From Flavobacterium xanthum (lineage in GTDB: Bacteria; Bacteroidota; Bacteroidia; Flavobacteriales; Flavobacteriaceae): a stretch of 64,000 nucleotides of DNA. How positions within the stretch are numbered: position 1 is the stretch's first letter; every line of letters begins with the position of its first letter. The translations under genes were made by a program, and so were the position numbers. The stretch covers positions 1-64,000 of the forward strand of contig NZ_FRBU01000007.1 in assembly GCF_900142695.1 (NCBI RefSeq). Direction: 5' to 3'. This document shows, piece after piece, positions 19,057-27,696 of this stretch. The notes beneath the pieces were generated by a model. The model ran no database searches. It was not told where the DNA came from and saw only the letters and a program-made list of their open reading frames with translations.

Positions 19057-19276
19057 TTTTTTTATGGAGCGGTTCTTAAACAAGTGGGAGACACTTGAGA
19101 ATTTCTAGGCCTCCGCGCTCGTTATTATAGGCATCTTTTACCAATTGAAAAGTCCGAAAAAGAATTACTACCAATACTATTTTAACTAATTTTAATCAAT
19201 TCGAACAAGTCAGTGTAGTACCTATTTAACAATAATGTCCTATTTTTACCCAACTTAATAAAATACAAGAATTGCA

Positions 19277-20872
19277 ATGCCTACACTAAACTGGATTGGA
19301 AAAGAAAAAGTAATCAATCATCATCAAGATGTTCCTTATAAAATACTAGAACCGCAATATGGTTTTACGGATGGAATAGAACAACCTGAACCCAATAACA
19401 GTGGTAATAAAATCATACATGGCGACAACCTTGAAGCCCTAAAAAGCTTATTACCCGAATACGAAGGCAAAATAAAATGTATTTATATTGACCCACCTTA
19501 CAATACAGGAAATGAGAGTTGGGTGTATAACGACAATGTAAACCACCCAAAAATAAAAAAATGGCTAGGTGAAGTCGTGGGTAAAGATGGTGAAGACCTT
19601 ACACGACACGATAAGTGGCTGTGCATGATGTATCCAAGATTGAAATTATTGCATAAATTATTAGCGGATGATGGTGCAATTTTCATTAGTATCGATGATA
19701 ATGAACAGGCAAATTTGAAATTGATATGTGATGAAATTTTTGGGGTGAGAAATTTTGTTACAAATGTTATTTGGGAAAAAAACTATTCACCTAGAAATGA
19801 TGCCAAATATTTTTCTGCATCACATGATTTTGTGCTTGTTTTTGCAAAATCTAAAAATAATTGGAAATTAAATCTTGCTCCCAGAACTGAAAAACAAAAT
19901 AAATTCTACAAATACAACGACGATGATGGTCGAGGAGTTTGGAGACCAGATAATGTTTTAGTTAAGTCATTTTCTCAGTCAGGAGTTTTTGGAATTGAAA
20001 ATCCAAATAACGGCAAAATACACTTTCCTCCTCAAGGAAATTGTTATCGTTTCAATGAAGAAAAATCCAAATTAATGTTAGCTGAAAATAAATTTTATTT
20101 CGGAAAAGATGGAAATGGAAAACCTCAATTAAAACGATATTTATCAGAAGTAAATGACGGAGTCGTTCCACAAACAATATGGAAATATGATGAAGTATCG
20201 CATAATCAAGAAGGTAAAAAAGAATTAAACATTATCATAGAGGGTAATGTTTTTGACAGTCCAAAACCACATCAATTAATTAATCGAGTTTTAGAATTAT
20301 CAACCGATAAAAACTCTATAATCCTAGACAGCTTCGCAGGCTCAGGAACAACGGCTCATGCAGTTCTGAATCTGAACAAGCAAGATGGTGGTAATCGCAA
20401 ATTCATTTTGATAGAAATGGAAGAGTATGCTAATACAATTACTGCCGAGCGAGTGAAAAGAGTTATTAAAGGCTATGGTGAAGACAAAAAAGGCGTAGAA
20501 GGCACAGGCGGTAGTTTTGATTATTACCAACTGGGCGAACCTTTATTTCTTGAAGAAGACATTCTAAACGAAGCCGTTGGGATTGATAATATCTTAAAAT
20601 ACATTTGGTATTCAGAAACGAGAACAGCATTCACAAACATTCAAAATTTAGAACAGGATAACTATCGTATTGGTTCAAAAGATCAAACCGATTATTATTT
20701 TTATTATACAAAACAAGCCGTAACCACAGTTGATTACGATTTCATGGCACGAATAAAACACAAAGCCAGTCAATATATCATTTATGCTGATAATTGCTTA
20801 TTAGAGAAAGATTTCATGTTGAAACATCATATTATTTTCAAGAAAATACCAAGAGATATTACTCGTTTTTAA
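19277..20872 (+). CDS. mod: Type III restriction-modification methyltransferase (Mod)
   Basis: 531 aa. N6-adenine methyltransferase of the beta group: the catalytic DPPY motif (IDPPYNTGNE, D72-Y75) precedes the S-adenosylmethionine site FAGSGTTAHA (about F353). The variable stretch between them (roughly residues 130-330) is the target-recognition region. Mod gives sequence specificity and protects host DNA; with Res it forms the restriction complex. First gene of a same-strand set mod-rhuM-unknown-res. No simple-sequence repeat suggesting phase variation is visible in the gene. The recognition sequence cannot be predicted from this. Confidence 0.93.
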   Translation: MPTLNWIGKEKVINHHQDVPYKILEPQYGFTDGIEQPEPNNSGNKIIHGDNLEALKSLLPEYEGKIKCIYIDPPYNTGNESWVYNDNVNHPKIKKWLGEVVGKDGEDLTRHDKWLCMMYPRLKLLHKLLADDGAIFISIDDNEQANLKLICDEIFGVRNFVTNVIWEKNYSPRNDAKYFSASHDFVLVFAKSKNNWKLNLAPRTEKQNKFYKYNDDDGRGVWRPDNVLVKSFSQSGVFGIENPNNGKIHFPPQGNCYRFNEEKSKLMLAENKFYFGKDGNGKPQLKRYLSEVNDGVVPQTIWKYDEVSHNQEGKKELNIIIEGNVFDSPKPHQLINRVLELSTDKNSIILDSFAGSGTTAHAVLNLNKQDGGNRKFILIEMEEYANTITAERVKRVIKGYGEDKKGVEGTGGSFDYYQLGEPLFLEEDILNEAVGIDNILKYIWYSETRTAFTNIQNLEQDNYRIGSKDQTDYYFYYTKQAVTTVDYDFMARIKHKASQYIIYADNCLLEKDFMLKHHIIFKKIPRDITRF

Positions 20873-20905
20873 AATAAAACAAGAAATTTATAATTGCACA
20901 AGATT

Positions 20906-21901
20906 ATGGAAGAAGGTTTAAGTAAATTTATATTATACACAGCACCGAGCGGAGCCATAAAAGTTGATGTTTTGTTGAAAGACGAAAGTGTTTGGCTTTC
21001 ACAAAAAGCAATGTCGGCATTATTTGAATGTTCTACTGATAATATTTCATTGCATTTAAAAAACATTTTCGAAATCAATGAGTTAGAAGAAGATTCAGTT
21101 ACCGAGGTTTTCTCGGCAACTGCTTCCGATGGTAAAAATTATAATACAAAACATTACAACCTCGATGCTATAATTTCAGTAGGATACAGAGTAAATTCGA
21201 TAAAGGCAGTTCAGTTCAGAAAATGGGCGACACAAGCCTTAAAGGAATATATTGTAAAAGGATTTGTACTTGATGATGATAGATTAAAACAAGGACAAAC
21301 ACTTTTTGGCAAAGATTACTTTAGAGAATTATTACAAAGAGTACGTTCGATCCGCGCCAGCGAAAGAAGGATATACCAACAAGTAACTGATATTTTTGCG
21401 GAGTGTTCAATTGATTATGACAAAAATGCCGATATAACCAAAGGCTTTTATGCTATGGTTCAAAATAAATTCCATTTTGCCATAACCGGCAATACTGCAG
21501 CTGAGATCATAGCTAAAACTGCAGACAGTCAAAAAGAGAATATGGGATTAACTTCATGGAAAAATGCCCCTGTTGGACGAATACTAAAATCAGATGTTAT
21601 TATTGCTAAGAATTACTTGCAGGAAAAAGAAATCAAACAATTAGAAAGAACCGTAACGGGTTATTTTGATTACATCGAAGGATTGATTGAGCGAGAAAAC
21701 ACTTTTACTATGGAAGGACTAGCAACTAGCGTTAATAAATTCCTATCTTTTAACGACTATAAAGTTTTAGAAGGAAAAGGCAAAATGAAAAAAATCACCG
21801 CTGATAAAAAAGCGATTGCAGCATACGAAACATTTAATAAAACCCAAAAAATAGTGTCTGACTTTGACAAGGTAGTTAAAGGATTGAGGAAAGGAAAATA
21901 G
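20906..21901 (+). CDS. rhuM: RhuM-family protein
   Basis: 331 aa from the ATG at 20906, preferred over the in-frame TTG 12 nt earlier. It matches the virulence-associated RhuM family first named in Salmonella SPI-3. An N-terminal DNA-binding-like region (VWLSQKAMSALFECSTDNISLHLKNIF), then NYNTKHYNLDAIISVGYRVNS and AVQFRKWATQALKEYIVKGF, then a helical tail. The family is common inside type I and III restriction loci. Its biochemical role is not established; regulation or anti-phage activity is a guess. It lies 33 nt after mod and 51 nt before the next gene. Confidence 0.85.
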   Translation: MEEGLSKFILYTAPSGAIKVDVLLKDESVWLSQKAMSALFECSTDNISLHLKNIFEINELEEDSVTEVFSATASDGKNYNTKHYNLDAIISVGYRVNSIKAVQFRKWATQALKEYIVKGFVLDDDRLKQGQTLFGKDYFRELLQRVRSIRASERRIYQQVTDIFAECSIDYDKNADITKGFYAMVQNKFHFAITGNTAAEIIAKTADSQKENMGLTSWKNAPVGRILKSDVIIAKNYLQEKEIKQLERTVTGYFDYIEGLIERENTFTMEGLATSVNKFLSFNDYKVLEGKGKMKKITADKKAIAAYETFNKTQKIVSDFDKVVKGLRKGK

Positions 21902-21952
21902 TTAGGAGTTATAGCTGATAAAAACTTGAAGAAGAACTAAAAACAGAAAGAG

Positions 21953-22813
21953 ATGGAAGATAAGAAATATTATTCTCTTAGGAAAGAAATGATTTCAGAC
22001 GAACAGCAGATGAGTTTTGAAAATCTAAAAAAAACATTTTTAATAGCTTATAATAGCCTAAAAGTAGGTCTTTATTTCCAGAAGTATTTAGAAGAAACCG
22101 TATCCCATCAAGATCATCCAATTAGCGTTGAAAATAAAATTTTTCTTAAATTAAGAAAAGACAGTTTATATCCAATTGAGGAATACTTACCTAATTATAC
22201 TGAAGAGGATCTTTTTGATATAATAGAATTTCTACACGATCATTGTTCTAAGGGTTTAGACCCGGGATATTTAACGAATGAAACTGGTTGGAATTATTAT
22301 GGCTGTACTGAATTTGATGATATTGAAGGACAAAAACATTATATAGAATTACTAAACCCAATTTTACAAGAATACAAACATGGGTTTGAGATTTCAGGAA
22401 GCGGGCATATTTTAAATCTCCCCGAAAATGGACTTTCTAATTTATTAGAGGCAATTATTCCAACAGACGATACCGAAAATATAAAAAACAGAATAGACTC
22501 TGCTATTCTAAAATTCAGGCGTTCTAAATCTACACATGATGAAAGATTTGCTGCCATTAGAGAACTTATTGATGTTTTAGAATTCATAAGACCATCTATT
22601 AAAGAACATTTGATAAGTGATGATGAAAAGGCTCTTTTTAATATTGTCAACAATTTCGGAATCAGACATCATAACCAAAAACAAAAGACAGATTATGATA
22701 AGCCCATTTGGTATAGTTGGATTTTCTATTGTTGCTTAGCGACATTACACGCTGTTTTACGATTAGCAGAAAAGAAAATAGTATTTAATCAGTTTGACGA
22801 AAATAAAAAATAA
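21953..22813 (+). CDS. Unknown helical protein in the type III R-M locus, possibly HEPN-like
   Basis: 286 aa, no signal peptide or membrane helix. I do not recognise a named family. Residues 1-110 are acidic and mostly helical. Residues about 165-275 look like a helical bundle ending in GIRHHNQKQ (R238-H239-H240) and a YSWIFYCCLATLHAVLRLAEK helix. This is reminiscent of the C-terminal helical domains seen in some abortive-infection proteins, but the canonical HEPN R-x4-6-H spacing is not met. Located between rhuM and res on the same strand, so it is probably part of the restriction operon and may modulate or back it up. Confidence 0.55.
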   Translation: MEDKKYYSLRKEMISDEQQMSFENLKKTFLIAYNSLKVGLYFQKYLEETVSHQDHPISVENKIFLKLRKDSLYPIEEYLPNYTEEDLFDIIEFLHDHCSKGLDPGYLTNETGWNYYGCTEFDDIEGQKHYIELLNPILQEYKHGFEISGSGHILNLPENGLSNLLEAIIPTDDTENIKNRIDSAILKFRRSKSTHDERFAAIRELIDVLEFIRPSIKEHLISDDEKALFNIVNNFGIRHHNQKQKTDYDKPIWYSWIFYCCLATLHAVLRLAEKKIVFNQFDENKK

Positions 22814-22871
22814 TTATGAATGAGGAACAACAACTCATAATTCATAACTTAAAACTCATAATTTTAAAAAT

Positions 22872-25562
22872 ATGGAGTTAAAATCCTACCAACAACAAGT
22901 TATTACCGATTTAGATTTTTTTTTAGAATATCTCCAAAAATACGACACACCTTCCCTTGCCTTCAAACAGTATTGGGAAGACAAAGTAGGAGCATATGAA
23001 TTGAAGCTTGACGGTACTTATAGTGGAATGACAGCCTATAAAGACAATATCAAAAACACGCCTCACATTGCCATAAAAGTACCTACCGCGGGAGGAAAAA
23101 CCTTTATTGCTTGTAATGCTATTCATTCCATCTTTAGCAGTTATGAAAGTAGCCGTCCTAAAGCAGTTGTTTGGCTTGTGCCCTGGAGTAATCTTTTACA
23201 GCAAACCGCATCAAATTTATCAGATGCATCGCATCCGTATCGTCAAAAACTAAATACACTATTCAATCATAGTGTAGAAGTCTATGAAAAAGAAAGTTTG
23301 TTGCAAGGAGCTAATTTTAACCCAACATCGGTTTCGGAACAATTGAATATTTTCGTTTTCAATTTTAGCAGTTTACGCATCAATTCTAAGAAAAAAGACG
23401 ACCGTAAAATTTACCAACAAAACGGAGCATTAGAAGCTTTTAGAGATAGTGTTGTCGGGCAAGATTTAGTGTTACCAGACACAGATGAAAGTGCTTTAAT
23501 CAATATTATCAGAAGCTTGAACCCTTTAGTTATTGTTGATGAAAGTCATAATGCCGAAAGTGATTTAAGTATTGAAATGCTTCAAAACCTTAATCCTTCT
23601 TTTATTTTGGATTTAACGGCGACACCAAAGAAAAACAGTAATATTGTTAGTTATGTAAATGCCATCGAGTTGAAGAAGGAACACATGGTAAAACTACCAG
23701 TAATTGTATACAACCACAGCCGAAAAGAAGAAGTAATCAACAGTGCTTTACACTTACAAAGACAATTAGAACAATTGGCGATTCAAGAAAGCTTAGACGG
23801 TGGTAAAAAGATAAGACCTATTATTTTATTTCAAGCACAATCTAATATCAAAGGAAGCGACAATACCACCTATACTAAGATCAAAGAAAAGCTAATCGAA
23901 TTAAAAATTCCCGAAGAACAAATCAAAATCAAAGTTAGTGGTTTAGACGAATTAAAAGGAATAGATTTAATGGACGAAAAGTGTCCAGTTCGCTACATTA
24001 TAACCGTCAATGCTTTAAAAGAAGGTTGGGATTGTCCATTTGCTTACATCCTTGCATCATTGGCAGATAAATCATCGGCAGTTGAAGTAGAACAAATTTT
24101 AGGTCGAGTTTTGCGCCAACCTTATGTGATTAAACATAAAGAACCATTGTTGAACCTTTCATTCGTTTTAACAGCATCAGCTAAATTCAATGAAACTTTA
24201 GACAACATTGTTAGAGGTTTGCAAGATGCCGGTTTTAGCAACAAAGACTACTATGCGGAGGAAATCATAAGCGAAGAGGTAACTACTGTTCTTACAGATA
24301 AAGAGGTTCTAAGCAATGAATTGTTTGGTTCTACAGAAAACAGTACTATTCCTTCTTTTGACGATGCTGACATTACAAATATCAATGTAGGTGCCATTAA
24401 TTTTGACCCTACAGAAAAAATAATACCATCTACTACCAATACAGCCATAAATCTAATAACTCAAAAAGCAATTGAGGAAGGCAAAGCGTTTGAAACAAGA
24501 TTGACTACAGAGGATGGAGACAATACGGAATACCTTTTAAGAGAAATGGGAAAAGAACCAAAAAGATATAAAATAGTAGAACATTTTAATCAAGTAGCAG
24601 AAACAATATCACTACCTCAATTTTATAAAAAATTAGAGGAAAGTGTATTAAATCAAGAATTAGTTTTTGAAGAATTGAGCCAAGGAGAAGTATTCCTAAA
24701 CAGAGACCAATTATTGAGCACCTTCAAGTTGTCTTCTAAAAACATTGAAATAGATTTTAATAGCGTTACTGCTGATGTAGTAAAAGTGGATTATGATGAA
24801 AAACGAAAAGATACTGTAATTTCAAAATTCAGTATTCAGGCAAAAAAAATGCTGACTGATACCATTCTTGCAAAGCCTAAGGAAAAACAAGTTAAAGACA
24901 TAACGAGTATTATGGTGGGTAAAATTGGTAATATGACACCCATTGCAGAACAAGAAATAAAAAAATATATCGAGCGAATTTTTAGCGAATTTTCTACCGA
25001 AGAAATTATTGATGCCGTAAATAATGAATACAATTACATTTATAAAATAAAAGCTAAAATTATAGAATTAGCAAACCAACACGCTAAAGAAGAATTCAAA
25101 AAATTACTGGACACTAATAAAATAATTGTAAAGCCAAATTTCAAATTCAAAAGTACTTTAGTTCACAGCAAAGAAGGAGCTATGATTAATAAATCGCTGT
25201 ATGAGCGTGAGGGAGACATGAATAATTTTGAACAAAGTTTAATAATGGATGTTGCCTCATTGGACAATATTTTATTTTGGCATAAAAACTCAGAGAGCAA
25301 GGACAAAGGTTTTTATCTTAACGGATTTAATAACAATCATTATCCTGACTTTATTATTTACACTCAAAAACAGAACATCATATTAGTAGAAACCAAAGGC
25401 GATTTTCTAGATAACGATGATAGTAAAGCCAAAAACATTTTAGGCAAAAAATGGGCCGAAAAATCAGGCGAAAACTATAAATACTTCATGGTATTTGAGA
25501 ATAAAAATGTTGAAGGTTGTTATACAGCTAAGAATTTTTTAGATATTATTGGGGCTTTATAA
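22872..25562 (+). CDS. res: Type III restriction enzyme, Res subunit (helicase-nuclease)
   Basis: 896 aa. Superfamily 2 ATPase: Walker A PTAGGKT (71-77), motif II DESH (D223), motif III TATPKK, and motif VI QILGRVLRQP. A C-terminal PD-(D/E)xK nuclease is visible as PDFIIYT (D826) followed by VETKGD (E840, K842), so all catalytic residues are present. Res translocates on DNA from unmethylated sites and cuts when complexes meet. It follows the unknown gene by 58 nt, a gap made of AT-rich repeats of CTCATAATT type. Confidence 0.93.
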   Translation: MELKSYQQQVITDLDFFLEYLQKYDTPSLAFKQYWEDKVGAYELKLDGTYSGMTAYKDNIKNTPHIAIKVPTAGGKTFIACNAIHSIFSSYESSRPKAVVWLVPWSNLLQQTASNLSDASHPYRQKLNTLFNHSVEVYEKESLLQGANFNPTSVSEQLNIFVFNFSSLRINSKKKDDRKIYQQNGALEAFRDSVVGQDLVLPDTDESALINIIRSLNPLVIVDESHNAESDLSIEMLQNLNPSFILDLTATPKKNSNIVSYVNAIELKKEHMVKLPVIVYNHSRKEEVINSALHLQRQLEQLAIQESLDGGKKIRPIILFQAQSNIKGSDNTTYTKIKEKLIELKIPEEQIKIKVSGLDELKGIDLMDEKCPVRYIITVNALKEGWDCPFAYILASLADKSSAVEVEQILGRVLRQPYVIKHKEPLLNLSFVLTASAKFNETLDNIVRGLQDAGFSNKDYYAEEIISEEVTTVLTDKEVLSNELFGSTENSTIPSFDDADITNINVGAINFDPTEKIIPSTTNTAINLITQKAIEEGKAFETRLTTEDGDNTEYLLREMGKEPKRYKIVEHFNQVAETISLPQFYKKLEESVLNQELVFEELSQGEVFLNRDQLLSTFKLSSKNIEIDFNSVTADVVKVDYDEKRKDTVISKFSIQAKKMLTDTILAKPKEKQVKDITSIMVGKIGNMTPIAEQEIKKYIERIFSEFSTEEIIDAVNNEYNYIYKIKAKIIELANQHAKEEFKKLLDTNKIIVKPNFKFKSTLVHSKEGAMINKSLYEREGDMNNFEQSLIMDVASLDNILFWHKNSESKDKGFYLNGFNNNHYPDFIIYTQKQNIILVETKGDFLDNDDSKAKNILGKKWAEKSGENYKYFMVFENKNVEGCYTAKNFLDIIGAL

Positions 25563-25772
25563 AATTTTTGATGTAACATTTTTAAAATAAATCAATGGCT
25601 ATTAATAGAATGATGAACTTTAAATTTATAAAATAAATCCGATTCAGAGATATTTAAATTGTGTAGACGAATAGTTACGTCAAAATATTTAATTAAATCT
25701 ATGATAAATTAAAACCTCACAAAAAAAGACTTTATTTGTATAAATAATTAACAACAAAGTTATTATAGATAA

Positions 25773-26741
25773 ATGGATATCATTCAAGAAAACCTTACAG
25801 AAGTTAAGTTTCAATATTTCTCCTTAAAATTTACTCCTTTAAATCATTTAAGCGAAAAACTGGATAGTAACGACATTATGAGAAACGTTATTACCTACAT
25901 ATCAAATAAACTTATACAAGATAAGGAAGGGCATTTAATTGACAGACATGAAGGAAGACCAAATAGCAATAGAGAACTCTTTATGAATCGAGCGGTATTT
26001 CTTCATAAAGACAAAAGAATTAGATGTTCTATAGCTTTATTAAGAAGTGGACGATTGCCTTTACTAAAACCCAAAGAGCAATATAAATTAGTTTCTATGA
26101 AAGAGCTCGGAAGCATTGCAGAAGAAACACATTTTTTTATTGATTATAGCAAAAAATTTCCTGTAATATGTTATGAATATCAACATTATGGCCCACGTAT
26201 GTCTGATATTGAGTTCTATTTTAGAAATGTTGCTCATAAAGTTCTAAGGCAGAGTAAAGCCACGGAAGTAAGTATTTATATGGATGTATCTATAGATAAG
26301 GCATTAAGTAATTTAAAAAATGTTTTGAATATGGAAATAAAAGTTCAGCCAAAAAATCTCCCTCAACTCGATGCAGATATACAGGGAAAATATTTTAGTG
26401 GAATGAACAACATATCAAATACTTTAAAACCTAAATTCATTAAAATTGAAACTTTATTTCAAACTCCTGGAAAGGGTATTACAAGTAGCGAATTGAACAA
26501 GGAGGCAAATAAAATGTTTACTGAAATGCTTCAAAGATTTAAAAGACCTACTTTCAATTTGGACACTTTCGATTCATTTGTCGTAAAATATGAAGACAAA
26601 GAAGGACAAGAGGAAGTATTCAATCTATTAAATAGTAAACGGGAAACTTTACTCGTAGTCGATTTGAAGACTGTTACAAAATCAAAAGACTGGTATAATT
26701 TAATTAATGAAGACTTTAACACTTTGATGGATACATTATGA
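25773..26741 (+). CDS. Unknown 322-aa protein, first gene of a two-gene unit
   Basis: 322 aa, no signal peptide and no membrane helix. Not recognised. Visible features: an N-terminal strand-rich part (KFQYFSLKFTPL), a central region with GRPNSNRELFMNRAVFL and IRCSIALLRSGRLPLLKP, then HFFIDYSKKFPVICYEYQHYGPRMSD, and an alternating alpha/beta C-terminal half ending ETLLVVDLKTVTKSKDWYNL. Its stop overlaps the start of a small membrane protein (ATGA), so the two are coupled. It sits right behind a type III R-M system in a defence island. A soluble sensor or effector paired with a membrane protein is plausible but is inference. A 210-nt AT-rich gap separates it from res, so it is probably a separate transcription unit. 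Confidence 0.6.
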   Translation: MDIIQENLTEVKFQYFSLKFTPLNHLSEKLDSNDIMRNVITYISNKLIQDKEGHLIDRHEGRPNSNRELFMNRAVFLHKDKRIRCSIALLRSGRLPLLKPKEQYKLVSMKELGSIAEETHFFIDYSKKFPVICYEYQHYGPRMSDIEFYFRNVAHKVLRQSKATEVSIYMDVSIDKALSNLKNVLNMEIKVQPKNLPQLDADIQGKYFSGMNNISNTLKPKFIKIETLFQTPGKGITSSELNKEANKMFTEMLQRFKRPTFNLDTFDSFVVKYEDKEGQEEVFNLLNSKRETLLVVDLKTVTKSKDWYNLINEDFNTLMDTL

Positions 26742-27253
26742 TCTTAGACAAGTATTTCAAGAGACCTTTTTTATGGGATTCTTCGTTTGCAGTACTTTTT
26801 ACAATATTAGGTTACTTATTAGTTTATAAACAAATAATTATAATACCTAAAATTGACGACTGCATTTCAATTACAACAGATGTTATAAACATTAGCCTAA
26901 CGATGTCTGGTTTCATATTAACCCTTCTAACGGTTTTAATAACTTTTAAAGGAGGTTCAAAAATTAATAAGCTTGAAATTGATAGTAAGGAAACATTATT
27001 TGACCTCTTCTTTGCAACTGGTTTATATCATGAAACTGTTCGACATCTAAAAAACTGTATCAAGTCTCTAATTATTGTGGCTATTATTGGATTTACTGTA
27101 AAGATATTTTGTCCAGAAACCTTTAAGCCAAATATTTTTTATTTTAACATTTTTGGATTTACAATCATAATGATGACAATTTCTAGATGTCTTTTGATTT
27201 TAGAAAAGATTATGGACTTACAGAAAGAAAATGACGAAAACCAAAACTTATAA
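26738..27253 (+). CDS. Four-helix membrane protein, second gene of a two-gene unit
   Basis: 171 aa. Predicted membrane helices at about 15-35, 50-70, 107-124 and 132-155, with a charged cytoplasmic loop at 71-106 (KGGSKINKLEIDSKE, then YHETVRHLKN). No named family recognised. The ATG overlaps the preceding TGA by 4 nt, which implies coupled translation and a joint function. Small multi-pass proteins paired with a soluble partner are a recurring design in anti-phage abortive systems (Kiwa is one known example), but no specific match is claimed. Followed by a bidirectional terminator. Confidence 0.6.
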   Translation: MILDKYFKRPFLWDSSFAVLFTILGYLLVYKQIIIIPKIDDCISITTDVINISLTMSGFILTLLTVLITFKGGSKINKLEIDSKETLFDLFFATGLYHETVRHLKNCIKSLIIVAIIGFTVKIFCPETFKPNIFYFNIFGFTIIMMTISRCLLILEKIMDLQKENDENQNL

Positions 27254-27289
27254 AAATTTGGCCACCCTTTTCGTCCCCCACTAAAATCA

Positions 27290-27323
27290 AAAAACCTCTC
27301 AATCATATGATTAAGAGGTTTTT
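27290..27323. terminator. Bidirectional terminator between defence unit and tRNA-Leu
   Basis: Stem AAAAACCTCT / AGAGGTTTTT with a 14-nt loop. It serves the plus-strand membrane protein and, on the minus strand, the tRNA that ends at 27327. Confidence 0.75.
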
Positions 27324-27326
27324 AAG

Positions 27327-27406
27327 TACCCGGAGCCGGAGTCGAACCGGCACGGTTTCCCACAGGTGTTTGAGACCAGCGCGTCTACCAATTCCGCCAT
27401 CCGGGC
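27327..27406 (-). tRNA. tRNA-Leu, anticodon CAA
   Basis: 80 nt without an encoded CCA end. The acceptor GCCCGGA pairs with TCCGGGT (one G-U at the top) and the discriminator is A. D-arm GCGGAATTGGTAGACGC; T-arm CCGGTTCGACTCCGG; a long variable arm as in class II tRNAs. The anticodon loop is CTCAAAC with CAA at plus 27370-27372, so it reads UUG. The anticodon stem has one T-T mismatch at its second pair (CTGGT against ACCTG), where ACCAG would pair perfectly. A strong promoter lies upstream. Confidence 0.93.
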
Positions 27407-27416
27407 TTAGCAGACC

Positions 27417-27438
27417 TGAAATAGCGACAGCTATTTCA
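27417..27438. other. Hairpin upstream of tRNA-Leu
   Basis: Perfect 9-bp stem TGAAATAGC / GCTATTTCA with loop GACA. On the minus strand it lies in the 5' leader of the tRNA transcript and could be a processing signal. Nothing else is evident in 27439-27494. Confidence 0.45.
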
Positions 27439-27494
27439 ACGCAATAAAAGAGGTGATTGTGTTTAAATCAATCATCAATTCCTTTAACACGGTG

Positions 27495-27524
27495 CAAATG
27501 TAAAAAATAATATTAAATGTTCAA
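27495..27524 (-). promoter_or_regulatory. Promoter of tRNA-Leu
   Basis: Minus strand TTG (27522-27524), 19-nt spacer, TACATTTG (27495-27502). Full consensus match. Confidence 0.75.
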
Positions 27525-27547
27525 CTAAAAATACTTAATTTTTTCCT

Positions 27548-27576
27548 TTCAGAGTTGAATAAATTTTATAAATTTG
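27548..27576 (+). promoter_or_regulatory. Putative promoter of prs
   Basis: TAAATTTG at 27569-27576 is a perfect -7 element. At 18-nt spacing the -33 position reads TTC instead of TTG. It implies a leader of about 115 nt before prs, in which I recognise no known riboswitch. Confidence 0.5.
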
Positions 27577-27696
27577 CACCTCGTTAAAAACACAACACAC
27601 AACTAACTACACCCGAGGCAAATACAAACAGAGAGCAGATGCAAAATCACAAAGTAAGCCTGTTTGTAGCAAATCGGAATAAAAACAACAAACTAA

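Noticed and set aside
18830..19276. Integron attC site, suggested by GGGCGTTAT on the minus strand near 19034-19043
   Set aside because: No paired core sites at the expected spacing, no integrase and no cassette array; the inverted-repeat structure explains the region better.
25773..27253. Known Kiwa system (KwaA/KwaB)
   Set aside because: The soluble plus membrane pairing is similar, but gene order differs and I cannot recognise DUF4868 in the 322-aa protein. Needs a profile search before naming.
27327..27406. tRNA-Leu as the integration site of the defence island
   Set aside because: No duplicated tRNA 3' end was found at the left side (18765-19276) and no integrase gene is present.
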